Notes: generated from the letters alone by a model not told the origin. A stretch of 64,000 nucleotides of DNA from Saccharothrix sp. (GCF_031180885.1 NZ_JAPSLK010000026.1:39524-103523), one strand, 5' to 3'. Counted from the first letter of the stretch, positions 8,679 to 18,052 are shown. Translations and numbers: made by a program.

Positions 8679-9326
8679 GTGACGGGTGGGCAGATTTCGG
8701 CACTTCGCGTGGCCGGGGTCGTCGGCGGAGCGGGCACCAGCACGCTGGTGCGCCTTCTGCGTTTGGCGTTTCCCCGCCACCCCGTCGTGGACCTCGGCCG
8801 CTACCAGGGCGGCGAGGTCGACGTCCTGGTCACCAACAACACCGTCGACTCCGTCCGCGTGGTCGGCGACGCGCTCGCCGCCAATCCCCGCCGTCCGGTC
8901 CTGGTGATGATGCGCACCGTGCCCGGCGTGGTCCACAACACCAAGCCGCACATGATCAACATCAGTCCGAACATCTCGGCCTTGTTCGAGGTCAACCACA
9001 GGCGTGCCTGGGTCGAGATGGCCGGCGCGCCGGGGACGAGGCTTCCCCGGGGCAAGGGGGCACGCGACCTCGCCAACCTGGTGACGAACCTCCCCGGCGC
9101 GATCGCCGCGATGTTCGCCCAACCGCCGAGGTTCGGTCCTGCATCCCGCACCGCGCCCGTTCGCGCCCTTCCGCCGCGTTCCGCATTGCCCGGGGTAGGC
9201 ATGCCCGCGATGCCGGGAGCGCATGGTGTTCCCGCCGTGGGAGCCCGCGCTGGCCCTGACACCCGTAAGTGGCCAACGCCCAACGGCGCGCCACACCACG
9301 CGTTCCGCGGCAGCCAGGGGGGCTGA
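8679..9326 (+). CDS. ParA/MinD-like P-loop protein with degenerate Walker A
   Basis: GTG 8679 is preferred because GGGGGGAC lies 5-12 bases upstream; an ATG at 8646 in the same frame lacks such a site. The 215-aa product opens with a beta strand and glycine loop (RVAGVVGGAGTST, loop near residues 16-22) like the deviant Walker A of ParA/MinD proteins, but the expected lysines are missing. A VVDLGRYQGGEVDVLVTNN stretch follows, like the next strand and switch of that fold. The C-terminal 70 residues are Pro/Ala/Gly-rich and probably disordered. As first gene of the transfer operon it may position the channel or process DNA, by inference. Nucleotide binding is uncertain. Confidence 0.65.
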   Translation: MTGGQISALRVAGVVGGAGTSTLVRLLRLAFPRHPVVDLGRYQGGEVDVLVTNNTVDSVRVVGDALAANPRRPVLVMMRTVPGVVHNTKPHMINISPNISALFEVNHRRAWVEMAGAPGTRLPRGKGARDLANLVTNLPGAIAAMFAQPPRFGPASRTAPVRALPPRSALPGVGMPAMPGAHGVPAVGARAGPDTRKWPTPNGAPHHAFRGSQGG

Positions 9327-9365
9327 CCGTTTCTTTCTCGCAGCGTAGTCGGGGGATTCCGTGCG

Positions 9366-9671
9366 ATGACTTTGTATGCATATCTGACGGAACTGACGGG
9401 CGTATTGGCCCAAATCGAAATCCCGGATCCGCCACCTCAGGCACCCGAGGGCCCTTTGGCGGAAGCAACCAACACGATGTTGGGCTTCATGAAGTGGGGC
9501 GGACTCGTCGGCGGTGTCGGCGCCGGGATCGCGGCCGGGATCATGATGGTTATCGGTCGCCGCAACCGCAACAACATGGCGATCGAAGGGGCGATCTCGA
9601 TTCCGTGGATCGTCGGCGGTCTGGCGCTGGTCCTCGGGGCCGCGTCCCTTGTCGGGTTCTTCGTCGAATGA
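9366..9671 (+). CDS. Small two-TM protein, VirB2/TrbC-like
   Basis: This 101-aa protein starts at ATG 9366 with GGGGGA at 9351-9356. After a short amphipathic start it has two hydrophobic helices, near residues 42-62 (GGLVGGVGAGIAAGIMMVIG) and 78-98 (IPWIVGGLALVLGAASLVGF), joined by a short basic loop (RRNRNN). That hairpin topology and its place ahead of TrbL, VirB4 and VirD4-like genes fit a VirB2/TrbC-type pilin-like subunit of the transfer channel. No cleavable signal peptide is evident. Its last codon overlaps the next ATG (ATGA). The assignment rests on topology and synteny, not on a diagnostic motif. Confidence 0.7.
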   Translation: MTLYAYLTELTGVLAQIEIPDPPPQAPEGPLAEATNTMLGFMKWGGLVGGVGAGIAAGIMMVIGRRNRNNMAIEGAISIPWIVGGLALVLGAASLVGFFVE

Positions 9672-10561
9672 GCGGCCACCTGCACCCGCCCGTGCGCCGC
9701 GGTTCGGCGCACGATGTGCCCGCGGTCCTGCGGGCGGCCGTGATGATCCTGATGCTGGGCGTACTCAGCCTGGTCACCGGCTTCGGCACGGGGAGTACGG
9801 CATCCGCTGTTCCCGCTGCAGAGACGGCGGCACCGGACCTCGCGGACCTTCCCGCCGAACTGAAGAAATACGATCCGCACTCCGCGGCGTGGAAGACCGC
9901 GCCGTGGAACGCCATCCCCGCCTGCACCGACCGTGGAGGGGACTTCTCCCTCTGGGTGATCAGTGTCATCAAGGACGCGCCCGCGTTGCTGGAGTTCTTC
10001 CAGCCGAGCGCGTTCGGGCCGGACGTCGCGGACGGTGACCGGAGGGACGCCATCCTCGCTGGTTACCGGAAACTTGGGGAATCCGCTTTCGACATCGTCC
10101 CAGCCGGACTGTGTGTTGACGACGTCAAACGGTGGGCGAAAGCCGATCCCGACATGAAGCCGTTCGGTTTCGTCTGGGGTGTCGGCGGTCAGCAAACTTC
10201 TTTCTACTGCACCGACCGCGACCCCTCTGCGCCCCGCGCAGGGGAGATCAACCGCTATCTGGGCGCCGAACGCGCGGCGTGTGACGGATTCACAATCCCC
10301 TGCGACAACGCGCGGGGCGGCGACCAGGCGCGGTGCGCCGCGTGGAACGCCTTCGCCGAGAACCACGCGCGGCAGGTCGAGGAGCTGCGCCGCGAAGCCG
10401 TGGCCCAGCACCCGGCGAACACGCGGGCCCAGGTGCGGAGCCGCGTCGGTTCGGGGCCGATCGCCGGTGCGATCGGCGTCGGGGTCACCGCCGTCGCCGT
10501 CCTGGTCGTGATGCTGCTGGTGTCGCGCCGCGGGCGGCGCCCGGCTTCCGGGCGGCGGTGA
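9668..10561 (+). CDS. Secreted, C-terminally anchored Cys-rich protein of the transfer operon
   Basis: ATG 9668 overlaps the previous stop. The 297-aa product has an N-terminal signal-like segment (residues about 20-50), an extracytoplasmic domain of roughly 200 residues with about seven cysteines (ACTDRGGDF, GLCVDDVKRW, SFYCTDRD, IPCDNARGGDQARC) and a C-terminal TM helix near 265-287 followed by RRGRR. The extracytoplasmic domain is clearly related to the N-terminal third of the next protein (STCRDRGGDFGLWVTSVV, YCVDDLRRW, SYYCTDRA), so the operon encodes two versions, one on a simple anchor and one on a channel. Likely an envelope part of the conjugation machine, by inference. Confidence 0.75.
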   Translation: MSGHLHPPVRRGSAHDVPAVLRAAVMILMLGVLSLVTGFGTGSTASAVPAAETAAPDLADLPAELKKYDPHSAAWKTAPWNAIPACTDRGGDFSLWVISVIKDAPALLEFFQPSAFGPDVADGDRRDAILAGYRKLGESAFDIVPAGLCVDDVKRWAKADPDMKPFGFVWGVGGQQTSFYCTDRDPSAPRAGEINRYLGAERAACDGFTIPCDNARGGDQARCAAWNAFAENHARQVEELRREAVAQHPANTRAQVRSRVGSGPIAGAIGVGVTAVAVLVVMLLVSRRGRRPASGRR

Positions 10562-10564
10562 CCG

Positions 10565-12601
10565 ATGACCGGGGCAAGGCACCGCACTTCCGTGCACACG
10601 GTCCGCGGATTCCGGATGGCCGTACTCGGGCTGCTGCTGGGCGTGCTCGGGCTGGTGACCGGCTCGGCCACGGCCGCAGCGGCCCCGGTGGCCAGCCTCG
10701 ACAACGTACCGAGCACGTTGCACAAGTACGTGCCGGGCAGCGATGCCTGGAACGCCTCGCCGTGGATGAGCTCGTCGACCTGCCGCGATCGCGGCGGCGA
10801 CTTCGGCCTGTGGGTGACCAGCGTCGTCATGGACACTCCCGAGTTGCTGAAATTCTTCCAGGCCAGTCTTTTCGGGCCGGAGGCCAAGGCCGCGGACAAG
10901 CCGCGCAGCGACGCGATCATGGCGGGGTACCAGACGCTTCGCGGCCAGGTTGCGACCACCGTCCCGCGCGGGTACTGCGTGGACGACCTGCGGCGCTGGA
11001 CCGGGTCCGTAAGCAACCTGCGCCCGTTCGACTTCAGGTGGGGCGTCACCTCCGGAGACGGGCACCAGACCTCCTACTACTGCACGGACCGTGCCACCAC
11101 CGACTCGACCCGCGAGCAGGAGAACAACCGGTACTTCGGGGCCGAGAGAGTGCCGTGCGACGGTGTCTACATCGCCTGTGACGGTGCCCGGGAGAACGAG
11201 AAGGAGCGCTGCCAGTCGTGGAATGCCTGGTCGGACGACTACGTGCGGCGGATCGAGGCGTTCCGGGCCAAGGCGATCACCGACTTCCCGGCGACCGGAG
11301 CCGCCGACACCGACGTGGTGCTGAAGTCGCCGTCGGAAATCGCCGAGGACCTCGGCATGAGCTGGTTCGCCAGCCTGACCAAGTCCATCGTCGAGGGCTC
11401 CTCACGCCTGATGGCCGAGTCGATGACGTGGTGGACGCGCGACGACCGCTCGGTGATGTTGGAGAGCCCCGCGATCGGCAAGGTCCAGGACATGCTGCGC
11501 GACGTCGGGATCGCGCTGCTGGTCGCCGGCGTCATCTGGCAGGGCATCCTGATGATGTACCGGCGCAAGGCAGACCCGCTGGTTAACACGGGCATGGGCC
11601 TGCTGACTTACGTCGCCTGGTCCAGCCTCGGCGGCACCATCGCGGTGCTGTTCCACCAGGGTGGCATCGCCCTGGCCGACCAAGTGCTCGACGAGAGCAT
11701 CCAAGGCTTCAGCCAGAGCATGACGGCCACGATGCTCGTGCTCACCCCGAGCATGCCCGGCGCGATCTTCTTCCTTGCGATCATCCTGCTGCTGGTCTCG
11801 GCGATCCAGTGGGTGCTCGGGTTCTTCCGCATGGCGGCGCTGGTGATCCTGCTCGCCCTGCTGCCGACCGCCGCCGCAGGTCAGATGACCGACCGTACCA
11901 AGCCGTGGCTGCCCAAGGTGTTGGGGTGGGGCCTGGCCTTGGAGATGTACGCGCCCGCGAGCGGGGTGATGTACTCCATCGCCTTCGTCTTCATGAGCGA
12001 CGGCACGATCGGCGTGGTGCTGGTCGGCGTCACAGCGGCGGTCATGTCGGTGGCCTCAATGCCGGTGCTGCTGCGGTTCTTCGACTGGGGCGGCCAGAAG
12101 TTCGTCGGCTCGGGCGGTGGTGGCGGCGCGATGGCCGCCGGCGCGGCCGCGTCGATGCTCGGCGGCGGTACGGGCGCCGGCGCCTGGAGCCGGTTCATGG
12201 ACCGCAGCGGCCCCGGCGGCGGCCAAGGCGGCGGCGACGTCAGCGGTGCCATGCAGGTGTCCTCGGCGCACGGCGGCGACGGCCCGGCAGGCGAGCTGCC
12301 CACCGGTGGTGAGGCGCAGGCCTCCTCGACGTCCGGCACGAACCCAGCGGCGTCCACCAGCCCGACCCCCACAGGGACCGGATCGGCCGGCAGCGCTGCG
12401 CAGGCCGGTGTGGACACCGGCGTTACCTCCGCGACCGGCGCGTCGACCGGCAGCGCGAGCACCGCAAGCGCCTCGACCGCCGCTGCGGCGGCAAGTCCGG
12501 CGGGTGCAGTCGCCGCAGGCGCAGGACAGGCAGTCGGCCACGCCTCACAGACCGCCGCCGGTGCGATGACCGAGGGCTCGGACAACGGGAGTGGGCGATG
12601 A
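10565..12601 (+). CDS. TrbL/VirB6-like polytopic conjugal transfer protein
   Basis: This 678-aa protein has a signal sequence (residues about 15-42, ending near AAAAP) and a Cys-rich extracytoplasmic domain (about 45-240) paralogous to the preceding protein. A block of roughly six TM helices (about 305-510) follows, including LLVAGVIWQGILMMY, FFLAIILLLVSAIQWVLGFF and GVVLVGVTAAVMSVA. The tail of 160 residues is Gly/Ser/Thr/Ala-rich and low in complexity. Topology and position before the SCO6880-family and VirB4-like genes match TrbL/VirB6 channel components of type IV systems. The fused extracytoplasmic domain is unlike textbook VirB6. It overlaps the next gene by ATGA. Confidence 0.82.
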   Translation: MTGARHRTSVHTVRGFRMAVLGLLLGVLGLVTGSATAAAAPVASLDNVPSTLHKYVPGSDAWNASPWMSSSTCRDRGGDFGLWVTSVVMDTPELLKFFQASLFGPEAKAADKPRSDAIMAGYQTLRGQVATTVPRGYCVDDLRRWTGSVSNLRPFDFRWGVTSGDGHQTSYYCTDRATTDSTREQENNRYFGAERVPCDGVYIACDGARENEKERCQSWNAWSDDYVRRIEAFRAKAITDFPATGAADTDVVLKSPSEIAEDLGMSWFASLTKSIVEGSSRLMAESMTWWTRDDRSVMLESPAIGKVQDMLRDVGIALLVAGVIWQGILMMYRRKADPLVNTGMGLLTYVAWSSLGGTIAVLFHQGGIALADQVLDESIQGFSQSMTATMLVLTPSMPGAIFFLAIILLLVSAIQWVLGFFRMAALVILLALLPTAAAGQMTDRTKPWLPKVLGWGLALEMYAPASGVMYSIAFVFMSDGTIGVVLVGVTAAVMSVASMPVLLRFFDWGGQKFVGSGGGGGAMAAGAAASMLGGGTGAGAWSRFMDRSGPGGGQGGGDVSGAMQVSSAHGGDGPAGELPTGGEAQASSTSGTNPAASTSPTPTGTGSAGSAAQAGVDTGVTSATGASTGSASTASASTAAAAASPAGAVAAGAGQAVGHASQTAAGAMTEGSDNGSGR

Positions 12602-14088
12602 GCATGCGCACATACGGAGGCTGGCGTCCGCGCAGGGGCTTCGGGGTCGGCCGTCTCTCCGAGGCGCAGACCGCAGTGGTGGGCGTATGCGTGTTCGCGC
12701 CGTTGGGCACCTGGATGGCGATCTCCGCCTTCGGCCTGCCGCTGCTTATCCTGCCTGTCGTGCTTGCCGTCGCGGCGGTGACGGCACTGCTGACGCTGAT
12801 CCCGCACCGCACGCACGGCACGTCGCTGGGCGGCGCATTGGTGGTCTGGGCCCGTACCCGCACCGCGATCAGGAAAGGCTGGTCCGATTGGGAATCTGGG
12901 ATCTTCACCACTCACCCGCGAAAGCACGAACTGCCCGGCGTCCTCGCACCGATCGTCCCTCTGTCCACAAAGGACGGGCTCGGTCAGCCGTACGGGCTGC
13001 TGTGGGACCGTCGGACCGGGCGGCTGACCGCCGGGGTCAGGGTCGCCCCGGTCGGCACGGTGCTGGCCGACCAGGAGCGCACCGACCTGTGGATCGGAAA
13101 TTTCGCGGCGTGGCAGGCGAGTCTGGGCTACGAGCCGACCATCGAGCACGTCGCGATCGTGGTGGAGTCCGCGCCGTCCACGGGTACCGAGCTGGCGGAC
13201 TACGTCGCCGAGCGGCTCGATCCGGCCGCGCCGGCGATCGCGCGCGAGACGATGATCGAGGTCGCCGAGGCGCACCGCGGCTCGACGGCGGACATCTCGG
13301 TGCGGGTGAACTTCACCTTCCAGCCGCAACGGGCCCGCCCGGCCCCGGCCGACGACGCCGAACGGGTGGCCGAGGTCAGCCGGGCGTTGGCCGGACTGGA
13401 GGGCGACCTGCCGCTGACTGGCGTGGCGACACTCGGCCGCGTGACGGCGGCGCAGTGGACGCATTGGCTGCGCGGGGCCTACGACCCCGACGCGCGTGGC
13501 GAGCTGGCCCGTCTCAGCGAGCAGGGACACCTGTTGGCCTGGGCCGACGCCGGACCCGTCCGTGCGCAGACTCTCAACGACCACTACTGGCACGACTCCG
13601 GCTGGAGCGTGTCGTGGGCGATGAGCGGGCTGCCGACCCAGAACGTCACCTCGAACGTTCTGGCGCCATTGGTCACACCCGGCCGCTACCACCGGCGCGT
13701 CTGCATTACCTACCAGCCGATCCCAGCCGACCAGGCCGGGGATCTGGTCACCCGGGAGGCCTCCGGTTCGGCATTCCGCCGGCAACTACGCCGCCGTCGC
13801 GGCGTCGACGACACCGCCCGTGACCGCGCCGACGAGCAACGCGCGGTCCAAGCAGCCGAAGAAGAGGCACAGGGGGCCGGTGTCGGTCTGTGGGCAATGT
13901 ACGTGACCACCACCGTGTCCGACCCGCGCCAACTGCCCGACGCGATCGCGGATGTCGAGGCGCGCGCCCGGAACGCCAAGCTGCGGCTGCGGCGCGCCTG
14001 GGGCTGGCAGCACGCCGCGTTCGCCGCATCGCAAGGCGTCGGGATCAACCCGCCGGACCTGGCCCGACGGGGGCGGTGGGCCCGATGA
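12598..14088 (+). CDS. SCO6880-family conjugal transfer protein
   Basis: This 496-aa protein begins by ATGA overlap with the TrbL-like gene. Two hydrophobic segments near residues 25-45 and 47-68 (LPLLILPVVLAVAAVTALLTL) anchor it, followed by a cytoplasmic region with GQPYGLLWDRRTGRLTAGVRV and a WIGNFAAWQASLGYEP motif. This arrangement is characteristic of the SCO6880 family, which corresponds to a PrgI-like anchor plus the N-terminal domain of VirB4/TraE proteins. The ATPase half is encoded by the separate gene at 14300. A charged coiled region near 400-425 precedes the end. It probably partners the VirB4-like ATPase at the inner membrane. Confidence 0.85.
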   Translation: MSMRTYGGWRPRRGFGVGRLSEAQTAVVGVCVFAPLGTWMAISAFGLPLLILPVVLAVAAVTALLTLIPHRTHGTSLGGALVVWARTRTAIRKGWSDWESGIFTTHPRKHELPGVLAPIVPLSTKDGLGQPYGLLWDRRTGRLTAGVRVAPVGTVLADQERTDLWIGNFAAWQASLGYEPTIEHVAIVVESAPSTGTELADYVAERLDPAAPAIARETMIEVAEAHRGSTADISVRVNFTFQPQRARPAPADDAERVAEVSRALAGLEGDLPLTGVATLGRVTAAQWTHWLRGAYDPDARGELARLSEQGHLLAWADAGPVRAQTLNDHYWHDSGWSVSWAMSGLPTQNVTSNVLAPLVTPGRYHRRVCITYQPIPADQAGDLVTREASGSAFRRQLRRRRGVDDTARDRADEQRAVQAAEEEAQGAGVGLWAMYVTTTVSDPRQLPDAIADVEARARNAKLRLRRAWGWQHAAFAASQGVGINPPDLARRGRWAR

Positions 14089-14243
14089 CGCCGCCGGCAC
14101 GGCTCCCTCGGCGGGGCCAACGCCCGAACCGTCGCACGCCGGAAGTCCCGCTCGGGTCGACGCCGCAGCTCTTCGCCGGGCGTCGCGGTACGGGCGCACC
14201 GGGCGGACGGCCATGGCGGGGCCTAGCCGCCGCGCACTACTAG
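14085..14243 (+). CDS. Short basic ORF linking two transfer genes
   Basis: A 52-codon ORF starts in ATGA overlap with the SCO6880-family gene and ends 56 bases before the VirB4-like start. The peptide is rich in Arg, Pro and Gly and matches nothing I recognise. It may be a coupling ORF that keeps ribosomes on the message, or simply chance. Confidence 0.3.
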   Translation: MTPPARLPRRGQRPNRRTPEVPLGSTPQLFAGRRGTGAPGGRPWRGLAAAHY

Positions 14244-14299
14244 CGGAACCGGTTAGGGCCGGTCCGGTGACCAGGGGATTCCAGTCGTTGGGGGACGAC

Positions 14300-15895
14300 A
14301 TGAAGCTGACAGGCCGTCGACGTCGCCAGCGCGACACAGCACCGAACAACACCACAACCTCGCACACCGCCGCACCGGCGGATCGCCGCGCGAAGTCTGA
14401 CATCAGCGATCAGGTGCCGCAGACGGTCGCCGATGCCGCCGCGCGGGTCGTGGCGACCCGGACCGATCCGCTGGCCGACCTGCGGGCGCTGCCCGTCCCA
14501 CCGGCCCGGGGTTGGGCCACCGCCGGTGGCGGACGCGACCACCACGTGGGGTCCGCGACGCTGTGGCAGGGCACGAGCACCCAGCTGGCCGGCCTGTACC
14601 CGTTCGTGGGCGGTTCGGGCAGCCGGGTCCGCGGCGTGCCCATCGGGCACGACCTGCACACCCACGAGCCCGTCGGGCTGCATCCGGGCGACTGGCTGAA
14701 ATCGGGCCTGATCACCAACACCGGCATGTGGATCCAGGCTCAGCCCGGCGTCGGGAAGAGCGCGTTCGCGAAGAGGTTGGGTACCGGGCTGGTGTCGATG
14801 GGGTGGATGCTGTTCGTCCCGGCCGATGTCAAGGGCGAGTACTCCCCGTTGATCTCCCGCCTCGGCGGCACCGTGATCAAAGTCGGCCGAGGCCACGACG
14901 CGATCAACCCCCTCGACCCCGGGCCGCTGGGTGCGGTGCTGGCACGCGAACCCGCCGGGCGGCGACGCGAGGCGCTGGCCGAGTCGATCCGGGCCCGGCA
15001 GACCGCGCTGCTGGAAGGGCTGCTGCTGCTGGAACTCGACCGCCAGCCCAGCCCCATCGAGCGCAACATCGTCTCGCGCGCGCTGGATGTGGCCACCGAC
15101 GCCACACTGGACGGGCAGCCCACCATCCCGGAGGTCCGCGAAGTCCTCGACCAGGCACCGCGCAAGCTGCTGGACGCCGCGCGGGTGGAGGGACGCGTCG
15201 AGCGGTACTTCGACCTGATGCGCCCGGTGCTCTCGGCGCTGGACCTGTTGTGCGACGGGCCGTTGCGCGGGCTGTTCGACCAACGCTCCACCGCGACCCT
15301 GGACCCGTCCTCACCGGCGACCAGCCTGGACATCAGCGCCTTGGACGAGGAGACCGACGAGGTGGTCGCCGCCGCCATGCTGTGCAGCTGGGCCTGGGGC
15401 AGCGGCATGATCGAGGCCCGTCAGGCCGGTGCCGGCCGCAACATCCTCTGGGTCCAGGACGAGGCGTGGCGGGCGTTGCGGACCGGGCCGGGGCTGGTCG
15501 AGAAAAGCGACCGGATGACCCGGCTCAACCGCCACAAAGGTGTCGCCTCGGTCTACCTGACCCACTCGATGGACGACCTGGAGGCGCTGCCCTCGGCCGA
15601 GGACCGCGCCAAAGCACGCGGCATCGCAAGCCGGTGCGCGATCCACGTCTACGGCGGACTGCCCGCCTCCGAGCTGGACTCGCTGGCGGTGACCCTGTCC
15701 GGGCGCGAGGCGGAGATGCTCGCGTCTTGGCAGAGCGCGGGCACATGGGTGCCCGGCCAACGCCACCCCGGCCGCGGCCTCTACCTGATCAAGGCGGGGG
15801 AGAGGGCCGGATTGCCGGTCCGGATGCACCTGCACCGACGCGAACTCGACCTCTACAACACCGACGCCGCCTTCCAGACCAGGCGCGCCGCATGA
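14300..15895 (+). CDS. VirB4-like conjugal transfer ATPase
   Basis: ATG 14300 has GGGGGAC seven bases upstream. The 531-aa product contains Walker A AQPGVGKSAFAK with lysine near residue 153, a VPADVKGEYSPL stretch after it, and Walker B WVQDEAWRAL with Asp-Glu near 387-388. A conserved THSMDDLEAL segment and a final GRGLYLIKAGERAGLPV region are typical of VirB4/TrbE/TraC-type ATPases. The VirB4 N-terminal domain is missing and is supplied by the SCO6880-family protein just upstream. It should power assembly of the channel and substrate transfer at the inner membrane. Confidence 0.88.
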   Translation: MKLTGRRRRQRDTAPNNTTTSHTAAPADRRAKSDISDQVPQTVADAAARVVATRTDPLADLRALPVPPARGWATAGGGRDHHVGSATLWQGTSTQLAGLYPFVGGSGSRVRGVPIGHDLHTHEPVGLHPGDWLKSGLITNTGMWIQAQPGVGKSAFAKRLGTGLVSMGWMLFVPADVKGEYSPLISRLGGTVIKVGRGHDAINPLDPGPLGAVLAREPAGRRREALAESIRARQTALLEGLLLLELDRQPSPIERNIVSRALDVATDATLDGQPTIPEVREVLDQAPRKLLDAARVEGRVERYFDLMRPVLSALDLLCDGPLRGLFDQRSTATLDPSSPATSLDISALDEETDEVVAAAMLCSWAWGSGMIEARQAGAGRNILWVQDEAWRALRTGPGLVEKSDRMTRLNRHKGVASVYLTHSMDDLEALPSAEDRAKARGIASRCAIHVYGGLPASELDSLAVTLSGREAEMLASWQSAGTWVPGQRHPGRGLYLIKAGERAGLPVRMHLHRRELDLYNTDAAFQTRRAA

Positions 15896-16033
15896 ACCGG
15901 CATGCCCGCCCGTGTCCGCGACGCCGGACCACAGAGGCCTGATCGCACACCGCAGATCAAGACCACGCGGCGGTCCCGACCGGATCGACACCACGGGATC
16001 ACCGCACCACCACTGTTCGGGGGGACAGGGGAG

Positions 16034-16135
16034 ATGAACGACAGCACGACCACCACGACCAGCACCATCGGATCCGACCGACTCCGACCGTGCCCGGCGG
16101 GCCGCTTCGCGTCCGACGCCGCCCGGCGGGCGTGA
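16034..16135 (+). CDS. 33-codon ORF with strong ribosome-binding site
   Basis: ATG 16034 lies behind a GGGGGGAC and a closer GGGGAG. The 33-residue peptide starts with a Thr-rich run (TTTTTSTI) and ends Arg/Ala-rich; its stop is 12 bases before the coupling-protein ATG. It could be a leader or coupling peptide for that gene. The 250 bases between the VirB4-like and VirD4-like genes hold nothing else clear, apart from a 16-codon ATGA-overlap ORF at 15892-15942. Confidence 0.35.
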   Translation: MNDSTTTTTSTIGSDRLRPCPAGRFASDAARRA

Positions 16136-16147
16136 GCGGGGACCGAC

Positions 16148-18052
16148 ATGACGAGTCCGACCTCACGCCAGCACGCCAGTGGATCCTCACCGGTGGCACC
16201 CTGGGTAATCACCGGCCTGATCGGCGCGGTGTTCGCCGCCCTGGGCGCGGTCTGGATAGCCGCCCGCCTGGCCGCAGCCAGCGACTTCACCGTGCCCGAT
16301 TACGGCGACATTCCTGGAGCGCTGAAGAAGAACGGCGTGGCCGGAGTGATCGGCCCGAACGGGTCGGTGCCGCTGTTCACCGCCGTCCTGGGCCTTCAAG
16401 GCGCCGTGGTGCTGGGGATCGCGATCACGGTGGCCGTCTCTGTATCGCGCCACGGCATCCCCCGCGACGGAATGCGGTGGATGACCTCGCCGAAGGCTTT
16501 CCGCGACCTCCAGCACAAGGCGATAGCCAAGCGCGCGCTGGGACTGCGCCCCTCCCTCGCAGGGCAGAAGCCCAAGAACCTGCTCCCACGCGACGTCGGC
16601 GTCGCCCTAGGTGACGTCAGCGGCGTCAACCTCTACAAGAGCTGGGAGGACGTCGAGCTCGTCATCTGCGGCCCGCGCAGCAACAAGACCTCGGCCAAGG
16701 TGGTGCCCGACATCATCGCCGCACCGGGCCCGGTGGTCGCCACCAGCAACAAGCCCGACGTGTGGATGCTGACCGCCGGCGTCCGGGCGAAGAGGGGCCG
16801 GATCTGGCTGTTCGACCCACAGCGGATCACCTACCAGGGTCAGGCGTTCTGGTGGGATCCGCTCTCCGCGGTGCGCGACGTGGAGAGCGCCTCCCGCATG
16901 GCGTCCTACTTCATGCGCGAGGTCGGCGGCGGCGCCGGCTCCTCCGGCCGGGCCGACCCGTTCTTCACCCCGGCCAGTACCAAGACGCTCCGACAGCTCA
17001 TCCTCGCGGCCGCATGCAGCGGACGCACCCTGCGCGACGTGGTGATGTGGGTGTCCACCCGCTCGGAGGAACCCGCCACCTATCTGGAGCGGGCCGGGCA
17101 CGGGGCGCAGGCCGTCAGCCTGCGCTCCACCCTGGAGCTTCCTCCCGAGACCAAGGGCGGCATCTTCGAAGGCGTGTCCACGGCGCTGGCCTGCCTGGAC
17201 TCCGAAGCGTTGCTGCGCTGGGTGACCCCGCCGTCCACTTGGAAGGAACCTCCCACCGATCCGCGCACAGTGGCGCAGTTGGACCTGTGGTCGCTGATCA
17301 CCAAGGTCGGCGACCAGCACCCGACTCTGTACCTGCTCTCCCGCGAGGGTGAGGGCAGCGGCCGGCCGATCGTCGCCGCGATCGTCGGCGAGCTGATCGA
17401 CGTCGCAGTCCAGGCCGCCAGCGCCCGCGGCGGTCGGCTGGACCCACCGATCACGCTCCAGCTCGACGAAGCGGCCAACATCGTGCGCCTGCCCGAGTTG
17501 CCGTCGTGGATGTCGTGGTTCGGCAGCATGGGGTTGCTGGTCACCGTCGTGTTGCAGTCGCGCGAGCAGGGCCGCAGCGTGTGGGGCCGCGAGGGCTTCG
17601 ATTCGCTATGGAGCGCCGCGACCATCAAGACCGTGGGCGCCGGTGTCGCCGACGCCGATTTCGCCGAGGAGGTCTCCCGCCTGGTCGGCGACCACAAGAT
17701 CGAGGAGACCTCCACCTCCTACTCCTCAGGCGGCCGGTCGACCTCACGGTCGTTGCGCACCGAGCGGATCCTCAGCGCCGCCGACGTCGCGGCCATGAAC
17801 CGCACCAACGCCATCCTGCTCACCTCCGGGCGGCGGCCGGCGCTGCTGAACCTGCATCCCTGGTACGCCGAGGACGACGCCGAGAAGCAGCAGATCACCG
17901 CGTTCTCCCGACAGGCCACCGACGAGGTCCAGCAGGCCGCGATCGCCTACCTCGGGCCCGACAACCCGGTCGCCGCGGCGCTGATGGCCGAACGCGAGCA
18001 GGCCGAGCAGGCACGCGCCCGAACCGCACCCGTGGGCGGAGGCCGGCGATGA
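16148..18052 (+). CDS. TraG/VirD4-like type IV coupling protein
   Basis: This 634-aa protein has two N-terminal TM helices (about residues 18-42 and 75-100) and a long cytoplasmic ATPase domain. Walker A appears as CGPRSNKTS (residues 174-182), the variant form common in actinobacterial TraG proteins. Walker B is TLQLDEAANI with D440/E441. A VVLQSREQGRSVWG motif and an SSGGRSTSRS loop follow. Such proteins recruit the relaxase-DNA complex and pump it through the type IV channel. GCGGGGACCGAC before ATG 16148 gives the start. The stop overlaps the DUF4913 gene by ATGA. Confident family call; the cognate relaxase is not visible here. Confidence 0.9.
   Translation: MTSPTSRQHASGSSPVAPWVITGLIGAVFAALGAVWIAARLAAASDFTVPDYGDIPGALKKNGVAGVIGPNGSVPLFTAVLGLQGAVVLGIAITVAVSVSRHGIPRDGMRWMTSPKAFRDLQHKAIAKRALGLRPSLAGQKPKNLLPRDVGVALGDVSGVNLYKSWEDVELVICGPRSNKTSAKVVPDIIAAPGPVVATSNKPDVWMLTAGVRAKRGRIWLFDPQRITYQGQAFWWDPLSAVRDVESASRMASYFMREVGGGAGSSGRADPFFTPASTKTLRQLILAAACSGRTLRDVVMWVSTRSEEPATYLERAGHGAQAVSLRSTLELPPETKGGIFEGVSTALACLDSEALLRWVTPPSTWKEPPTDPRTVAQLDLWSLITKVGDQHPTLYLLSREGEGSGRPIVAAIVGELIDVAVQAASARGGRLDPPITLQLDEAANIVRLPELPSWMSWFGSMGLLVTVVLQSREQGRSVWGREGFDSLWSAATIKTVGAGVADADFAEEVSRLVGDHKIEETSTSYSSGGRSTSRSLRTERILSAADVAAMNRTNAILLTSGRRPALLNLHPWYAEDDAEKQQITAFSRQATDEVQQAAIAYLGPDNPVAAALMAEREQAEQARARTAPVGGGRR

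Noticed and set aside
9437..11065. 542-codon reverse frame under the two secreted proteins
   Set aside because: The forward strand has matching paralogous domains, signal peptides and overlap starts; the reverse frame is a shadow.
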